Counted from the first letter of the stretch, positions 27,586-37,314 are shown. The stretch is DNA of 64,000 nucleotides from Chitinophaga sp. H8 (GCF_040567655.1 NZ_JBEXAC010000003.1:434001-498000); one strand, 5' to 3'. The notes: a model not told the origin generated them from the sequence alone. Numbers and translations are program-made.

Positions 27586-29646
27586 ATGAAACTTAAACTG
27601 ACACTTATAGTCTGGCTGCTGGGCAGCTGGAACGGCATTGCTTTTTCCCAGCCACGGCAGGTATTCAACGCTTCAGCACTGGAATGGAAACTCTGGGGAT
27701 ACCGGCCGGAAGGATGGAGGAACGATTTTGATTTCCACCATTTAAACGGCCCGAAAGCACAGGAGCGGAATATGCCGGTAACTGTACCGGGGTCTGTAAA
27801 CAAAGCCTTACTGGATGCAGGTATCATTGATGACTGGAACATCGGCGGCAATTGTTTTGACGCGGAATGGCTGGAGCACAGGAGTTGGCTGTTTGTAACG
27901 CGTATACCAGATAACTGGTTGCGCAAGGGGGAACAGATATTATTGCATTTTAAAGGCCTGGATGATAATGGTACCGTACTGGTGAACGGGAAGACGGCGG
28001 GCACCTTCAACAACGCATTTATTCCCTATACTTTTGATATTACGCCATTGCTCAAAGAAAGCGGCAACACACTGGCTGTAGCGTTTAACATGCCCCCGGC
28101 TTACCTGGGACAAGTAGGCTGGACTTCGCGCATCCGCGATTGGAAACCGCGGTTCTATTATGGCTGGGATTGGATACCGCGCACCGTGCAGATAGGTATC
28201 TGGGATGATGTGCTGCTGGAAACAAAAGCACTGCAATGCCCTGAAATTACTGAATTGCAGGTAACAGCACAGGCAGACGAAGATAAGGAAAGTGGCAGCC
28301 TGCAACTGGCAGCCACCGGGAACATGGCGTCCAGGAAAGGTACTGTACTGGTAACATTAAAAGACCACGATGGGCGGATGGTGTTGCAGGAGAAAATAGC
28401 CGCAGCAGTATTTGAAAGAGGTAAACAATATACCGGGCTGGAAATAAAACGATGGTGGCCGAATGGCTGCGGTGAGCAGCCTTTGTATGATCTCACCTGC
28501 ACCTGGTTGGATGAAGCAGGGAATGAGCAAGAACGTATCACCAGGAAGATTGGGTTTAAACATATCCGCTGGTTGCCCGCCAAAGGCGCACCGGTAGTTG
28601 CAGATCCATGGATATGCAGCGTGAATGGGACACCTGTTTTTCTGCAGGGAATTAACTGGACGCCTATACGTCCAAACTTCGCTGATCTGCGGGAGAAGGA
28701 TTACCGGCGTTTGCTGGAAACATACCGTTCGCTGGGCATAAACATGATCCGGATATGGGGCGGCGGCTTCGCGGAAAAAGACTGGCTGTATGATTGCTGT
28801 GATGAATTGGGATTGATGATACAACAGGATTTTCCGCTTTCCTCCAGCGGGCTGGATAACTATCCGCCGGAATCTCCGGAGCTGGTGCAGCAGATGGCGG
28901 AGACGGTAAGGCATTACGTGAGCCGGAACCGGCATCGTGCATCTATGTTGCTATGGTGTGGCGGCAATGAGCTATACGAATATGGCGATAACGCTGTTGT
29001 AAGCACCCGTCATAAAATGATCGGAATGATGGCTGCGATGGTAGCCGCACTGGATCCCATTACCCGCTTTGTGCCCGGTTCCCCTTCTGGCATCAATATC
29101 TGGGGCGGACGGAACAACTTCGGTAAGGGCGTGAACTGGGATACGCATGGTCCATGGACTTTACCTTTTTCGCCCACAGACAGTACGATGAAGGCGGTGC
29201 GGGAGTACTGGGAGGCGGATGACGCGCTGATGCATTCGGAAGTGGGCGTTCCCGGGGCAATGAGTGCTGCTATGATATATAAGTATCGCGGTAAGTATGA
29301 TGTGTTCCCGGCATCTGCCGCAAATCCGTATTGGAATGAATTTAACTGGTGGCTGGATGATTTTGCACAGTTTGAAAAGAATGCGCATGCTGCTAAAAAG
29401 AATAACGACAAGGCTGCTTTCGGGCGTTTTGTGGCATGGAGCCAGCAAAGGCAGGCGGAAGGACTTGTGATTGCATTAAAAGCGTGTAAAGACAAGTTTC
29501 CCGCTACAGGTGGGTTCATCCTCTGGATGGGACATGACGCGTATCCCGCCCCGGTGAATACTTCTATTATTGATTTTGAAGGCAACCTGAAACCGGCGGC
29601 GCATGCCTTGCAAAAAATCTGGCAGACCCCAGCATATAATAAATAA
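27586..29646 (+). CDS. Glycoside hydrolase family 2 enzyme, beta-mannosidase-like
   Basis: Predicted to remove terminal beta-linked sugars, probably mannose, from imported glycan. The product of 686 residues has a signal peptide (WLLGSWNGIAFSQ), a jelly-roll N domain (about 25-200), an Ig-like domain and a TIM barrel. The two catalytic glutamates are visible: acid/base Glu462 in LWCGGNELYEYG and nucleophile Glu552 in MHSEVGVPG. The WGGGFAEKDWLYDCCDELGL stretch is typical of beta-mannosidases. The C-terminal Ig domains of full-length enzymes are missing (usual length 820-900), but the stop looks native. An open frame extends upstream into the HTCS gene; ATG 27586, 10 bases after the HTCS stop, is the sensible start. 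Other GH2 activities cannot be excluded. Confidence 0.88.
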   Translation: MKLKLTLIVWLLGSWNGIAFSQPRQVFNASALEWKLWGYRPEGWRNDFDFHHLNGPKAQERNMPVTVPGSVNKALLDAGIIDDWNIGGNCFDAEWLEHRSWLFVTRIPDNWLRKGEQILLHFKGLDDNGTVLVNGKTAGTFNNAFIPYTFDITPLLKESGNTLAVAFNMPPAYLGQVGWTSRIRDWKPRFYYGWDWIPRTVQIGIWDDVLLETKALQCPEITELQVTAQADEDKESGSLQLAATGNMASRKGTVLVTLKDHDGRMVLQEKIAAAVFERGKQYTGLEIKRWWPNGCGEQPLYDLTCTWLDEAGNEQERITRKIGFKHIRWLPAKGAPVVADPWICSVNGTPVFLQGINWTPIRPNFADLREKDYRRLLETYRSLGINMIRIWGGGFAEKDWLYDCCDELGLMIQQDFPLSSSGLDNYPPESPELVQQMAETVRHYVSRNRHRASMLLWCGGNELYEYGDNAVVSTRHKMIGMMAAMVAALDPITRFVPGSPSGINIWGGRNNFGKGVNWDTHGPWTLPFSPTDSTMKAVREYWEADDALMHSEVGVPGAMSAAMIYKYRGKYDVFPASAANPYWNEFNWWLDDFAQFEKNAHAAKKNNDKAAFGRFVAWSQQRQAEGLVIALKACKDKFPATGGFILWMGHDAYPAPVNTSIIDFEGNLKPAAHALQKIWQTPAYNK

Positions 29647-29687
29647 CAGCGATACTAATAAATAACAATGTGCTAAAATTCCACGTT

Positions 29688-32600
29688 ATGAAACGCTTAT
29701 TATGTTTCCTGCTCTCAATGCCTGCACTTGTAATGTCGCAGGCGCCGACGAGCCTTAGCCTGAAAGAAACCGGCTATAATCAGAAAAGGGATATCAGCAT
29801 TCCGGGCTCCCGCATGGTGATCAATCCTTTTAATTTTAAACTGGACCCAAAGGTGGTACCAGCAGCCTATTCCAACGATGCGGCGCTGCCGCTGAATGTA
29901 GGATATCTGCATACGCAGTTCACCAACCGCGATGTGGAAAACCTCATGGGCATCTATCATGTGAAGAATGAAAGCGGGTCCGGCGAGGTAACGGGGTGGA
30001 CGGCCAACCTGGCGTCTGCCGCAGACTGGGAAGCAGAGCCGCAGGCAACTGCTACGGCGATGGCGGCAGGGATGCAGCTCTCCGTTGCCAGCAATGCATC
30101 CCCCAGCTGGAAGTACATGCGTACCCGCCTGCAGACCAACATCGATGAAAATGCAGTCTTAAAGGTGAGCATCAGCGGAGTGACCGGTATGTGGTCACTC
30201 AAACTAAGATCATACGATGGCCTGGAGGAAAAAGTGCTCAAACCGGATAACTCCGCTTCCGGCAGCTTCGAGTTTAACCTGCAGCAACTCACCGGCTGGA
30301 GCGGGTTTAAGGATTTTTATATACAATGCTTCAGCATCGGTGCTCCTTCTTCCGTAGTAGTCAGCGATCTGCGCGTGGTATACAAAAGCAACCCTGTAAA
30401 TGTATCGTGGACGGGCAATATGCAGGATCAGACAAAGTGGTATAACCCTGATAACGGCAACGGTGCTTCCTGGTCCTTTTCTCCTGCAGGGCTTACCTTT
30501 AATGTAAGTGCCAGCTATCATTATGTGAGAACTGCTACGCAGGTAACTGCAAATATAACTGAAACGCCTACACTTAAAATTGAAATACCTGCATCTACCG
30601 GCCTGTGGTCAGTAAAAGTAGATGACGGCAGTGGCGACATCGTGCTACGTCCCGATGCAGCAGGCAACGGCGTGTTTTACCTCAATGTGCAGGGAGCTAC
30701 TGGCTGGAGCGGTGTGAAATCATTCCATATCAAGGTGTACAGCATCAGTTACGGAGCGCCTGCCTCGGTAACAATAAAGGATATGCGCCTTACCAACAAC
30801 CTGTCTGTATTAACGCTCTGGTCGGGTATGGGAAGCGGAACCAGCGGCTGGATAAAGAACAATTCGCTGAGCACTGTTCAATCAGTTAGTGCAGGCCTTC
30901 GCTTTGCGATAGCTACTGCAAATACCACGGTATCCTTCCGGACTGCTTCGGCTATCACGGTGGATGTTGATAAGAACCCGCTGTTATTGCTGAATGTACC
31001 TGAATGCGCTGGCCCCTGGGCATTGAAGATAAACGATGGCAGCAGCGAAATCGCCCTGCAGTATGACACCAGGAATGCAGGCAGCTATGCATTTGATCTC
31101 CGGGCCATCACTGGCTGGTCAGGCACCAAAACCTTTCACCTGGTGCTTTATGTGATCCCGTATGCAGCACATCCTTCATCAGTAACAGTGGGGGATATAC
31201 GTATTGAAAGAATGTCCGGCATCCCCGTCACAAACAAGGCGCTGTCATATACCACCGCCTGGACACCGCATGATCTGCCATTTTCTGCGGTGTATGCAGA
31301 CAGCGCTACACTGACCGGCTACGACTACTTTTATGACAAGCAGGCACTGGTGCGAAACCTGCAATTCGGCAATGTAACTGCTGCAAACGGCAAGTTTATA
31401 CTAACAGGCAGTTATGCCGGCAATATTTCTTTTACCAATAATATATTGCGTGTAGTGAAGGAGTATTATTCCTATGGCCTTACTTCCCCGGTTTTCAGCG
31501 GTAAAACAGTAAAATATTACGCCACCCAGGCCGCCATGCAAACGGGTAGTAACAGCCTGGCAGTACCGCCATCCTGCGGCTTCTGGGCGATCGAAATAGA
31601 TGCAAACAGCCTGCCGGGTAAGCAGATGAGTATAGCCACCGCATTTACGGCCAACAGCGATACGGCTGCGTTACCCGGATTACTGGCCACCCCGTTGACA
31701 GGTACTAACGCGATCACGGGACATACCAGCCGCCAGGCTTTCTGGGACAATTTTTTTACTACGGTACCGCATCCTTCCCGGTTCGATATCCAGCAAGTGG
31801 ACCCACGCGGTGTTACGCCACAGCAGGTAAAAGATGCCTATTACAAAGCTTTTGCACTCACTGCCAGCAATGTGCTGGATGCGGAGCCAGGTGTATTCAA
31901 CTACCCGCAGGTGGTGACGGGCAAAGGTTCCCTCTGGGACGAAGGCGCGCCGGTAGCACCCTTTTCTGCTACCTGGGATAGCTACACCGCCATCCAGCAA
32001 TATGCCTATGTTGATCCCGGAGTGGCCTGGAATGCCTTTAAGGGCCTGATGTCGCTCACTGATGCACAGGGTGTGATAGCGGGAGAGAGTTTGCCTTCCA
32101 GGAAAGCACAAACCGCCTGGATTTTGTTCCAGCTCACCGGCGATACTGCTTCGCTGACCTCGGTATATGAGCCTATGAAAAGGTATTTTAACTGGAGATT
32201 AAAATATCCCTACTGGGTGTACAACACCGTGCCGGATACCACAAAAAAAGATGCAGAATTTGTGTTCTCTGCGCTTGTAGACCTTGCCTATATGCGCGAT
32301 ATCAGCAAGATCGTATACAATGCAGATACCGCTGCCGCCTGGGAACAAAAACGGGTACAGTTCTATGAAACCAGTAAGCCCTGGTTCTGGCAAACACCTG
32401 GGGCTAAGCCCGTGCAGTACTACGACACGCAAACGGGCGCCAGGGGCGCAGGCAATACGCTATGGGTTACTACCGGCTTGTATGTAGACCTGCTGTCGGG
32501 CAGTTATCTCACCGGCATGAACAACCTGTTTCACGACAACTTCAGCAGTGGCTATAATTTTTACCTGCATGGTGTGGCAAAATATCCTGATCTCAGTTAC

Positions 32601-33287
32601 ACCATTTACGGTCTTGTAGCCAGAGGGCGCAAGGATTCGGCGGAGATCATGGTGGATGCTGCTATCTGCCAGGCAGTATTGGCTAATACTTTCTCGGAGG
32701 CGTACAGCAGTCATGGTGCCTCGTATCCCGAAGGAGTACGGCCATCATTGTTCGGCGCCAGCCAGGTCATAGATTTTGTATGGCTGAAGAACGGTTTCTC
32801 GTATGACAAGGGATTCCCACATGTAGTGAGCCTTTTTGGTGGAAACCGCGGTATCAGCAACCTGAAACTGGGCGGACGAACCCTGGAAATCTCTGCCAGT
32901 GGTAACAACTTCTCCTTCTCTGGTACCTTCCTGAAAGAACCCACCACGCTTACGCTGGACACTACGCTGATTGAACCGGTACCTCTGGAAATGCCGGCTT
33001 TGAAGCAGCAAAAATCAAAGGGCCGAAAATCGTTTGTTACCGGCCTGCGGTTGTTTCCCAATCCCATAAAGGATTACCTGAATATTGCTTTTGCCATGCC
33101 GAAGGCTGGCAATGTACTGTTGCGCATTCACGACCAGTTGGGGCGCCAGGTAGGCTATAAGGTAGAACAGTTGCCGGAGGGAAAGCACCAGCTCACCTTT
33201 GATATGCGAAAATGCGTTCCCGGTGTGTATATCTGCAGCCTGTATTCGCGTTACGGAAAGGAGACGCTGAAATGTGTAAAACAGTGA
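29688..33287 (+). CDS. T9SS-secreted multidomain protein with three tandem repeats, probable carbohydrate-active enzyme
   Basis: An exported protein of 1199 residues. Signal peptide: MKRLLCFLLSMPALVMSQ. Three tandem modules of about 136 residues follow (bases 29990-30403, 30404-30815, 30816-31225). Each has a WS/WAxK strand, an acidic turn and a closing TGWSG.K.F motif, and they look like beta-sandwich carbohydrate-binding modules. A region from about 31230 to 32980 is helix-rich with aromatic-acidic motifs (LWDEGAPVAPFSATWDSY, GLMSLTDAQGVIAGE) resembling an (alpha/alpha)6 glycosidase, family not recognised. The last 80 residues (GLRLFPNPIKDYLN...GVYICSLYS) are a type A T9SS sorting domain. 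It ends the PUL, 41 bases after the GH2 gene. A GTG in frame 18 bases upstream is less likely as start. Confidence 0.75.
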   Translation: MKRLLCFLLSMPALVMSQAPTSLSLKETGYNQKRDISIPGSRMVINPFNFKLDPKVVPAAYSNDAALPLNVGYLHTQFTNRDVENLMGIYHVKNESGSGEVTGWTANLASAADWEAEPQATATAMAAGMQLSVASNASPSWKYMRTRLQTNIDENAVLKVSISGVTGMWSLKLRSYDGLEEKVLKPDNSASGSFEFNLQQLTGWSGFKDFYIQCFSIGAPSSVVVSDLRVVYKSNPVNVSWTGNMQDQTKWYNPDNGNGASWSFSPAGLTFNVSASYHYVRTATQVTANITETPTLKIEIPASTGLWSVKVDDGSGDIVLRPDAAGNGVFYLNVQGATGWSGVKSFHIKVYSISYGAPASVTIKDMRLTNNLSVLTLWSGMGSGTSGWIKNNSLSTVQSVSAGLRFAIATANTTVSFRTASAITVDVDKNPLLLLNVPECAGPWALKINDGSSEIALQYDTRNAGSYAFDLRAITGWSGTKTFHLVLYVIPYAAHPSSVTVGDIRIERMSGIPVTNKALSYTTAWTPHDLPFSAVYADSATLTGYDYFYDKQALVRNLQFGNVTAANGKFILTGSYAGNISFTNNILRVVKEYYSYGLTSPVFSGKTVKYYATQAAMQTGSNSLAVPPSCGFWAIEIDANSLPGKQMSIATAFTANSDTAALPGLLATPLTGTNAITGHTSRQAFWDNFFTTVPHPSRFDIQQVDPRGVTPQQVKDAYYKAFALTASNVLDAEPGVFNYPQVVTGKGSLWDEGAPVAPFSATWDSYTAIQQYAYVDPGVAWNAFKGLMSLTDAQGVIAGESLPSRKAQTAWILFQLTGDTASLTSVYEPMKRYFNWRLKYPYWVYNTVPDTTKKDAEFVFSALVDLAYMRDISKIVYNADTAAAWEQKRVQFYETSKPWFWQTPGAKPVQYYDTQTGARGAGNTLWVTTGLYVDLLSGSYLTGMNNLFHDNFSSGYNFYLHGVAKYPDLSYTIYGLVARGRKDSAEIMVDAAICQAVLANTFSEAYSSHGASYPEGVRPSLFGASQVIDFVWLKNGFSYDKGFPHVVSLFGGNRGISNLKLGGRTLEISASGNNFSFSGTFLKEPTTLTLDTTLIEPVPLEMPALKQQKSKGRKSFVTGLRLFPNPIKDYLNIAFAMPKAGNVLLRIHDQLGRQVGYKVEQLPEGKHQLTFDMRKCVPGVYICSLYSRYGKETLKCVKQ

Positions 33288-33388
33288 AAGCTACTTCAGC
33301 AGGAAGAGCATCAACCTGTTGAAGCGGAAAATAAAGTAACCGTGTAAAATCGCTTAAACAGCTACCTGACTTCACCAGGTACCCGGAT

Positions 33389-33428
33389 AAAACGAGGATG
33401 TATCATGCTTTTGATACATCCTCGTTTT
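33389..33428 (+). terminator. Intrinsic terminator of the PUL operon
   Basis: A perfect 17-bp stem (AAAACGAGGATGTATCA and its complement at 33412-33428, 6-base loop) flanked by A- and T-runs. It could also stop transcription from the other strand. Confidence 0.85.
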
Positions 33429-33446
33429 ATTTTCACCTTTGGAGAA

Positions 33447-33454
33447 TACCTTTG
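33447..33454 (+). promoter_or_regulatory. -7 promoter element of the M28 peptidase gene
   Basis: TACCTTTG matches TAnnTTTG exactly, just behind the PUL terminator and 57 bases before the start codon. Confidence 0.6.
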
Positions 33455-33511
33455 CGTATAAATTACTGCATTCCGTAGTGGAATATTAAAACGGAAATTA
33501 TTAATTGACAG

Positions 33512-34447
33512 ATGATGATAAAAAAGGGTTTGTTTTTACTGCTGTGTATAAGCAGTGGTTATCTGGCTGCCGCTGCACAGGATTATATGCCTGATGCGGG
33601 CAGAATACAAGGTTATGTGAACTATCTGGCAGCAGATAAGTTAAAGGGTAGGGGCACGGCGGAAAAGGGCAGTATAAAGGCCAGCCGTTACATTGCCCGG
33701 CAATTTAGAAACCTCGGTCTGAAACCGGGTAATGGCAACAGTTATTTTCAGGACTTTACCTTTGATAAGAACTCCCATAAGCAGGTACCCAGCCGTAATG
33801 TACTGGGCTACCTGGATAATGGTGCGGCACGTACCATCATTATTGGCGCACATTATGACCATCTGGGTACTGCCAGGCTATTTGACGGTAAATATCCCCT
33901 GGGCGAAATCCACAACGGGGCGGATGATAATGCTTCCGGAGTGGCAGGTCTTCTGGAATTAGCCAGGTATTATGTGAAAAATGGTGTAAAAGAACCCTTT
34001 AACTTCCTTTTTATCTCTTTTGGGGGTGAGGAACTGGGCCTGAAAGGTTCTGCTTATTATACTGCACATCCTGTTTTCCCGCTGGACAAAGTCCATTTTA
34101 TGCTTAATATGGATATGATAGGGCGTTATAATCCGGAAAGAGGGATCGGCATAGGTGGTTTTGGCAGTGCGGCAGAATGGCCGGCCGTGTTTAAGGATGT
34201 GCAACAGGAAGGAATCCGCTATTTTACAGATGCCGCAGGAAAAGGCGCTTCTGATCATCATAACTTCTATATAAATGGCGTGCCGGTAATATTCTTCCAT
34301 ACCGGGGGGCATGATGATTACCATAAACCTACGGATGATGCTCCCAAACTGAAAGCGAAGGAAGAAGCAGCTATCCTCCAGCTGGGCATTCAGCTGATCG
34401 ATAAAGCCATGACTTATCCCACATTGAAATATACCGGGGAAAAGTAA
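33512..34447 (+). CDS. M28-family zinc aminopeptidase, exported
   Basis: A periplasmic or secreted peptidase of 311 residues from family M28, which removes N-terminal amino acids. Signal peptide: LLLCISSGYLAAAAQ. The co-catalytic two-zinc site is complete: His114 and Asp116 (IGAHYDHLG), bridging Asp139 (NGADDNASG), catalytic Glu173 with Glu174 (FGGEELG), Asp201 (NMDMIGR) and His271 (DDYHKPTD). It has its own promoter and is followed by an 11-bp repeat array. There is no T9SS sorting domain and no lipobox, so the periplasm is the likely site of action. Confidence 0.92.
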   Translation: MMIKKGLFLLLCISSGYLAAAAQDYMPDAGRIQGYVNYLAADKLKGRGTAEKGSIKASRYIARQFRNLGLKPGNGNSYFQDFTFDKNSHKQVPSRNVLGYLDNGAARTIIIGAHYDHLGTARLFDGKYPLGEIHNGADDNASGVAGLLELARYYVKNGVKEPFNFLFISFGGEELGLKGSAYYTAHPVFPLDKVHFMLNMDMIGRYNPERGIGIGGFGSAAEWPAVFKDVQQEGIRYFTDAAGKGASDHHNFYINGVPVIFFHTGGHDDYHKPTDDAPKLKAKEEAAILQLGIQLIDKAMTYPTLKYTGEK

Positions 34448-34497
34448 AGCGGTTAAGAATAACCAATGGCTCATCAACAGGTGAGTAAGAGAAGTCC

Positions 34498-34581
34498 TAT
34501 AGATGTTCCACTCCTTCTTTAGGGTGGAACAACAGTGGGACATCAGTGGAACAATAGTGGGACAACAGTGGAACATCTATA
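34498..34581. repeat. 11-bp tandem repeat (5 copies) capped by a 15-bp inverted repeat
   Basis: Five head-to-tail 11-mers occupy 34524-34578: GTGGAACAACA, GTGGGACATCA, GTGGAACAATA, GTGGGACAACA, GTGGAACATCT. The last copy with its flanks (34567-34581) is the exact reverse complement of TATAGATGTTCCACT at 34498-34512, so the array can close into a hairpin. It lies about 50 bases behind the M28 peptidase stop. The surrounding gap (34448-34742) holds no gene. Confidence 0.85.
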
Positions 34582-34675
34582 AGGAAACGTAGGCTCATGG
34601 CTGATGTAACCTGGGAATAACATAGCAGATCCGGCAGGGATAGGCAAAAGCAGGAATAATGGTATATAATAATAC

Positions 34676-34704
34676 AAAAAAGGGCCGCCCACCAGGCAGC
34701 CCTT
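34676..34704 (-). terminator. Intrinsic terminator of the PBP1A gene
   Basis: On the minus strand AAGGGC and GCC pair with GGC and GCCCTT (one mismatch), followed by six Ts. It lies about 40 bases past the PBP1A stop. Confidence 0.8.
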
Positions 34705-34742
34705 TTATATAAAGTACCAGGGGAAGTATCCCTGTAATGAAC

Positions 34743-37124
34743 TTAGTTGGTATCCCTTTTAGGGTATTGCGCTTTTGGTGTTTGTCCCGGCTTGGGCGTC
34801 TCTTTTTCCTTACCCTGCTCTTTCTCTTTTTCCTTTTCTTTAGCAGCAGGGGCTGGCTGGGTTTCTTCCCCATACTGACCCACATCCAGGTAATCATCCG
34901 CAGCACCATTGCCCTGATCTTCAGCTTCCGCTCCCGGTTGTACATTGGAATCATAGTTCAGGTAAATATCGCTCTGCATATTGGCGGGCACCGCAAATTG
35001 GCTGTTGTTGTCTACCTTGAGTGTTTTATCAGCATATACTTTTTGCATAAAGTAGGCCCAGATAGGCAGGCCGGTATTGGCACCCTGACCAATGGCAGTA
35101 GAGCTGAAACGCAGGAAGTTGTTTTCACATCCTACCCAGGCACCTGCCAGCAATTGTGGGGTATAGCCTATAAACCAGCCATCGGTATTATCATTGGTGG
35201 TACCGGTTTTACCTGCTACTTCCCCCTGGATATTGTAGCGGGAACGTAAACGCTGGCCGGTTCCTCCGGGGCCTACCACACCTTCCATCATTTTGACCAT
35301 CGTATAGGCCTCTTTTTCACTGATCACTTCCCTTTTTACCGGGGCAAAGGTTTCCAGGATATTGCCGTTCCGGTCCTCTATGCGGGTAATGTAAATAGGT
35401 TTGGTATTGATGCCCCTGCCAGGGAACATGGTATACGCCTGCAGCATTTCATACAGCGAGATTTCCGGGGTACCCAGTGCAATAGAAGGGTACGGGGGGA
35501 TATCACTGGTGAAACCTATTTTGTTTTTGGCAAAGTCGGCAAATGCTTTGGCACCGAGATTTTTGATCAGGTAAGCAGATACCAGGTTGAGGGACCGGGC
35601 CAATGCACCGGCCATGGTAATAGAACCACCTACGCTACCTTCGGAGTTGCGGGTAAGGGTCCACTTATCGATCGTGATCGGTTCATTGGGCAACATGGTA
35701 TTAGGCGACATCCCATTCATCAGCGCAAAGCAATAAAGGAATGGTTTAAAGGTAGAACCTACCTGCCGTCGTGTTTTGGCTACGTGGTCGTTTTTAAAAT
35801 AACGGAAGTCCGGACCGCCCACCCAGGCTTTTACTTCTCCGCTTTCCGGGTCCATCGCCATAAAACCGGATTGGAGGATGGCACGCATATACTTGATAGA
35901 GTCAATGGGTGTCATCACGGTATCCAGCTCATTCAGCTCAGGTTCTGTATTGCTTTTCCATGCAAAAACCTTCATTTTGGCGGGGGTATTGAAGGCCTTT
36001 TTGATCTCTTCGTCAGAGGCATCTTCCTCTTTCATTGCCTTGTAACGGTCAGATTCTTTCATATACCTGTCGAGGTATTGCTGCCAGTTTTTCCACACGC
36101 TACCGGTTTTTACATTATTCTGGGAAGCAAATACTTTTTGCAGGTCTTTCAGGTGTTTGGCCACCGCTTCCTCTGCATAGATCTGCATACGTGGATTGAT
36201 GGTGGTATAGATCTTCAGGCCATCGCGGTAGAGATTATACTCGGTGCCATCTGCTTTTTTATGGTTTTTGCACCAGGATTTCAGCTCATCACGCAATACT
36301 TCCCGGAAATAAGGGGCCAGCCCTTTGTTATGGTCTATTTTATTATACCGTAATACGATAGGCTTGCTTTTGGCAGTGTTGGCTTCGGCGGTGGTAATAT
36401 ATTTATTACGCTCCATCTGGTCTATTACGGTATTTCTACGGGCAATAGCCAGTTGCGGGTTACGGCGGGGATTATACATGGTATTACCCTTGAGCATCCC
36501 TACCAGGATGGCCGCTTCTTCCAGGGATAAATGGCCGGCATCTTTCCCGAAAAAGGTACGGGCACCGTTTTCAATGCCATATACGTTATCACCAAAAGCT
36601 ACTGTATTGAGGTACAGGGTAATGATCTCCTGTTTGGTAAAGTTGCGTTCCAGTTTTACGGCAATGATCCACTCTTCCAGTTTCTGGAATACCCTTTTCA
36701 CAAAATTACTGGCCCTTTGCTGGCCGGTATTATCCGTACGCAGGTTCAGTGCCAGCTGTTGGGTAATGGTACTGGAACCCCGTTTTTTACCGATCAGAAA
36801 GTAAAAGGGGATGGCCATTGTACTCCGGGCATCTATACCGGAATGGCTGTAAAACCTTTCATCTTCCGTAGCAATGAGTGCATTGATCACATTTTTGGAG
36901 ATCTGATTATAGTCACTGCTGGAACGGTCTACCTGGTAATATTTTCCCAGAATGGTGCCATCATCTGCAATGACTTCTGCAGCCAGTGCTGCCCGTGGAT
37001 TTTCCAGTTCTTCCATGGAAGGCATATTACCGATCACACGGAAGTTAATGAGTAACATGATCAGGATAAAAAAGGCTAAAATACCAAATGCCAAACGCCA
37101 CAATATTTTCACCGATTTTTTCAT
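34743..37124 (-). CDS. Penicillin-binding protein 1A (class A, transglycosylase/transpeptidase)
   Basis: Polymerises and cross-links peptidoglycan at the inner membrane. The product of 793 residues has a cytoplasmic stub, one transmembrane helix (about 9-32), a GT51 domain with catalytic Glu87 in ATEDERFYSH and the GSSTITQQLALNL motif, and a transpeptidase domain with the active serine Ser457 in GSTFKPF and KTG in GKTGTTNDNTDGW. The C-terminal tail is low-complexity (Lys/Glu repeats, then Pro/Lys). A GTG-initiated extension to 37193 is open, but ATG 37124 places the helix normally. It is followed by a terminator and stands alone. Confidence 0.94.
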   Translation of the reverse strand: MKKSVKILWRLAFGILAFFILIMLLINFRVIGNMPSMEELENPRAALAAEVIADDGTILGKYYQVDRSSSDYNQISKNVINALIATEDERFYSHSGIDARSTMAIPFYFLIGKKRGSSTITQQLALNLRTDNTGQQRASNFVKRVFQKLEEWIIAVKLERNFTKQEIITLYLNTVAFGDNVYGIENGARTFFGKDAGHLSLEEAAILVGMLKGNTMYNPRRNPQLAIARRNTVIDQMERNKYITTAEANTAKSKPIVLRYNKIDHNKGLAPYFREVLRDELKSWCKNHKKADGTEYNLYRDGLKIYTTINPRMQIYAEEAVAKHLKDLQKVFASQNNVKTGSVWKNWQQYLDRYMKESDRYKAMKEEDASDEEIKKAFNTPAKMKVFAWKSNTEPELNELDTVMTPIDSIKYMRAILQSGFMAMDPESGEVKAWVGGPDFRYFKNDHVAKTRRQVGSTFKPFLYCFALMNGMSPNTMLPNEPITIDKWTLTRNSEGSVGGSITMAGALARSLNLVSAYLIKNLGAKAFADFAKNKIGFTSDIPPYPSIALGTPEISLYEMLQAYTMFPGRGINTKPIYITRIEDRNGNILETFAPVKREVISEKEAYTMVKMMEGVVGPGGTGQRLRSRYNIQGEVAGKTGTTNDNTDGWFIGYTPQLLAGAWVGCENNFLRFSSTAIGQGANTGLPIWAYFMQKVYADKTLKVDNNSQFAVPANMQSDIYLNYDSNVQPGAEAEDQGNGAADDYLDVGQYGEETQPAPAAKEKEKEKEQGKEKETPKPGQTPKAQYPKRDTN

Positions 37125-37306
37125 GCGTATAATTAATTTGTTTTTTGATTGGCTAACTGCCTGATTATGAGCATTCTGCTCCTCTTTCTGCACAAGTTGG
37201 CGTATCGAAATTTTTTTATTTCCCTACAACAGCAATTTACGGGCCTTAATTCGCAGTATGGCCAATTGATTTTATATTAAAATAAAATTAAGTGTAACAG
37301 CGGCAA

Positions 37307-37314
37307 CAAAACTA
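37307..37314 (-). promoter_or_regulatory. Possible -7 promoter element of the PBP1A gene
   Basis: The minus strand reads TAGTTTTG, which fits TAnnTTTG. No -33 TTG is seen; the position where it should lie falls within the palindrome at 37319-37358. Confidence 0.4.

Noticed and set aside
27009..28013. 334-codon minus-strand frame across the HTCS/GH2 junction
   Set aside because: It is antisense to two proteins with complete catalytic motifs, and its own sequence shows no family features.
34498..34581. CRISPR array
   Set aside because: The units are 11 bp and contiguous, without spacers, and there are no cas genes.
34595..34954. 119-codon minus-strand frame in another frame at the PBP1A 3' end
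   Set aside because: Its Arg/Lys-rich sequence comes from the low-complexity tail of PBP1A read out of frame, and it spans the terminator.
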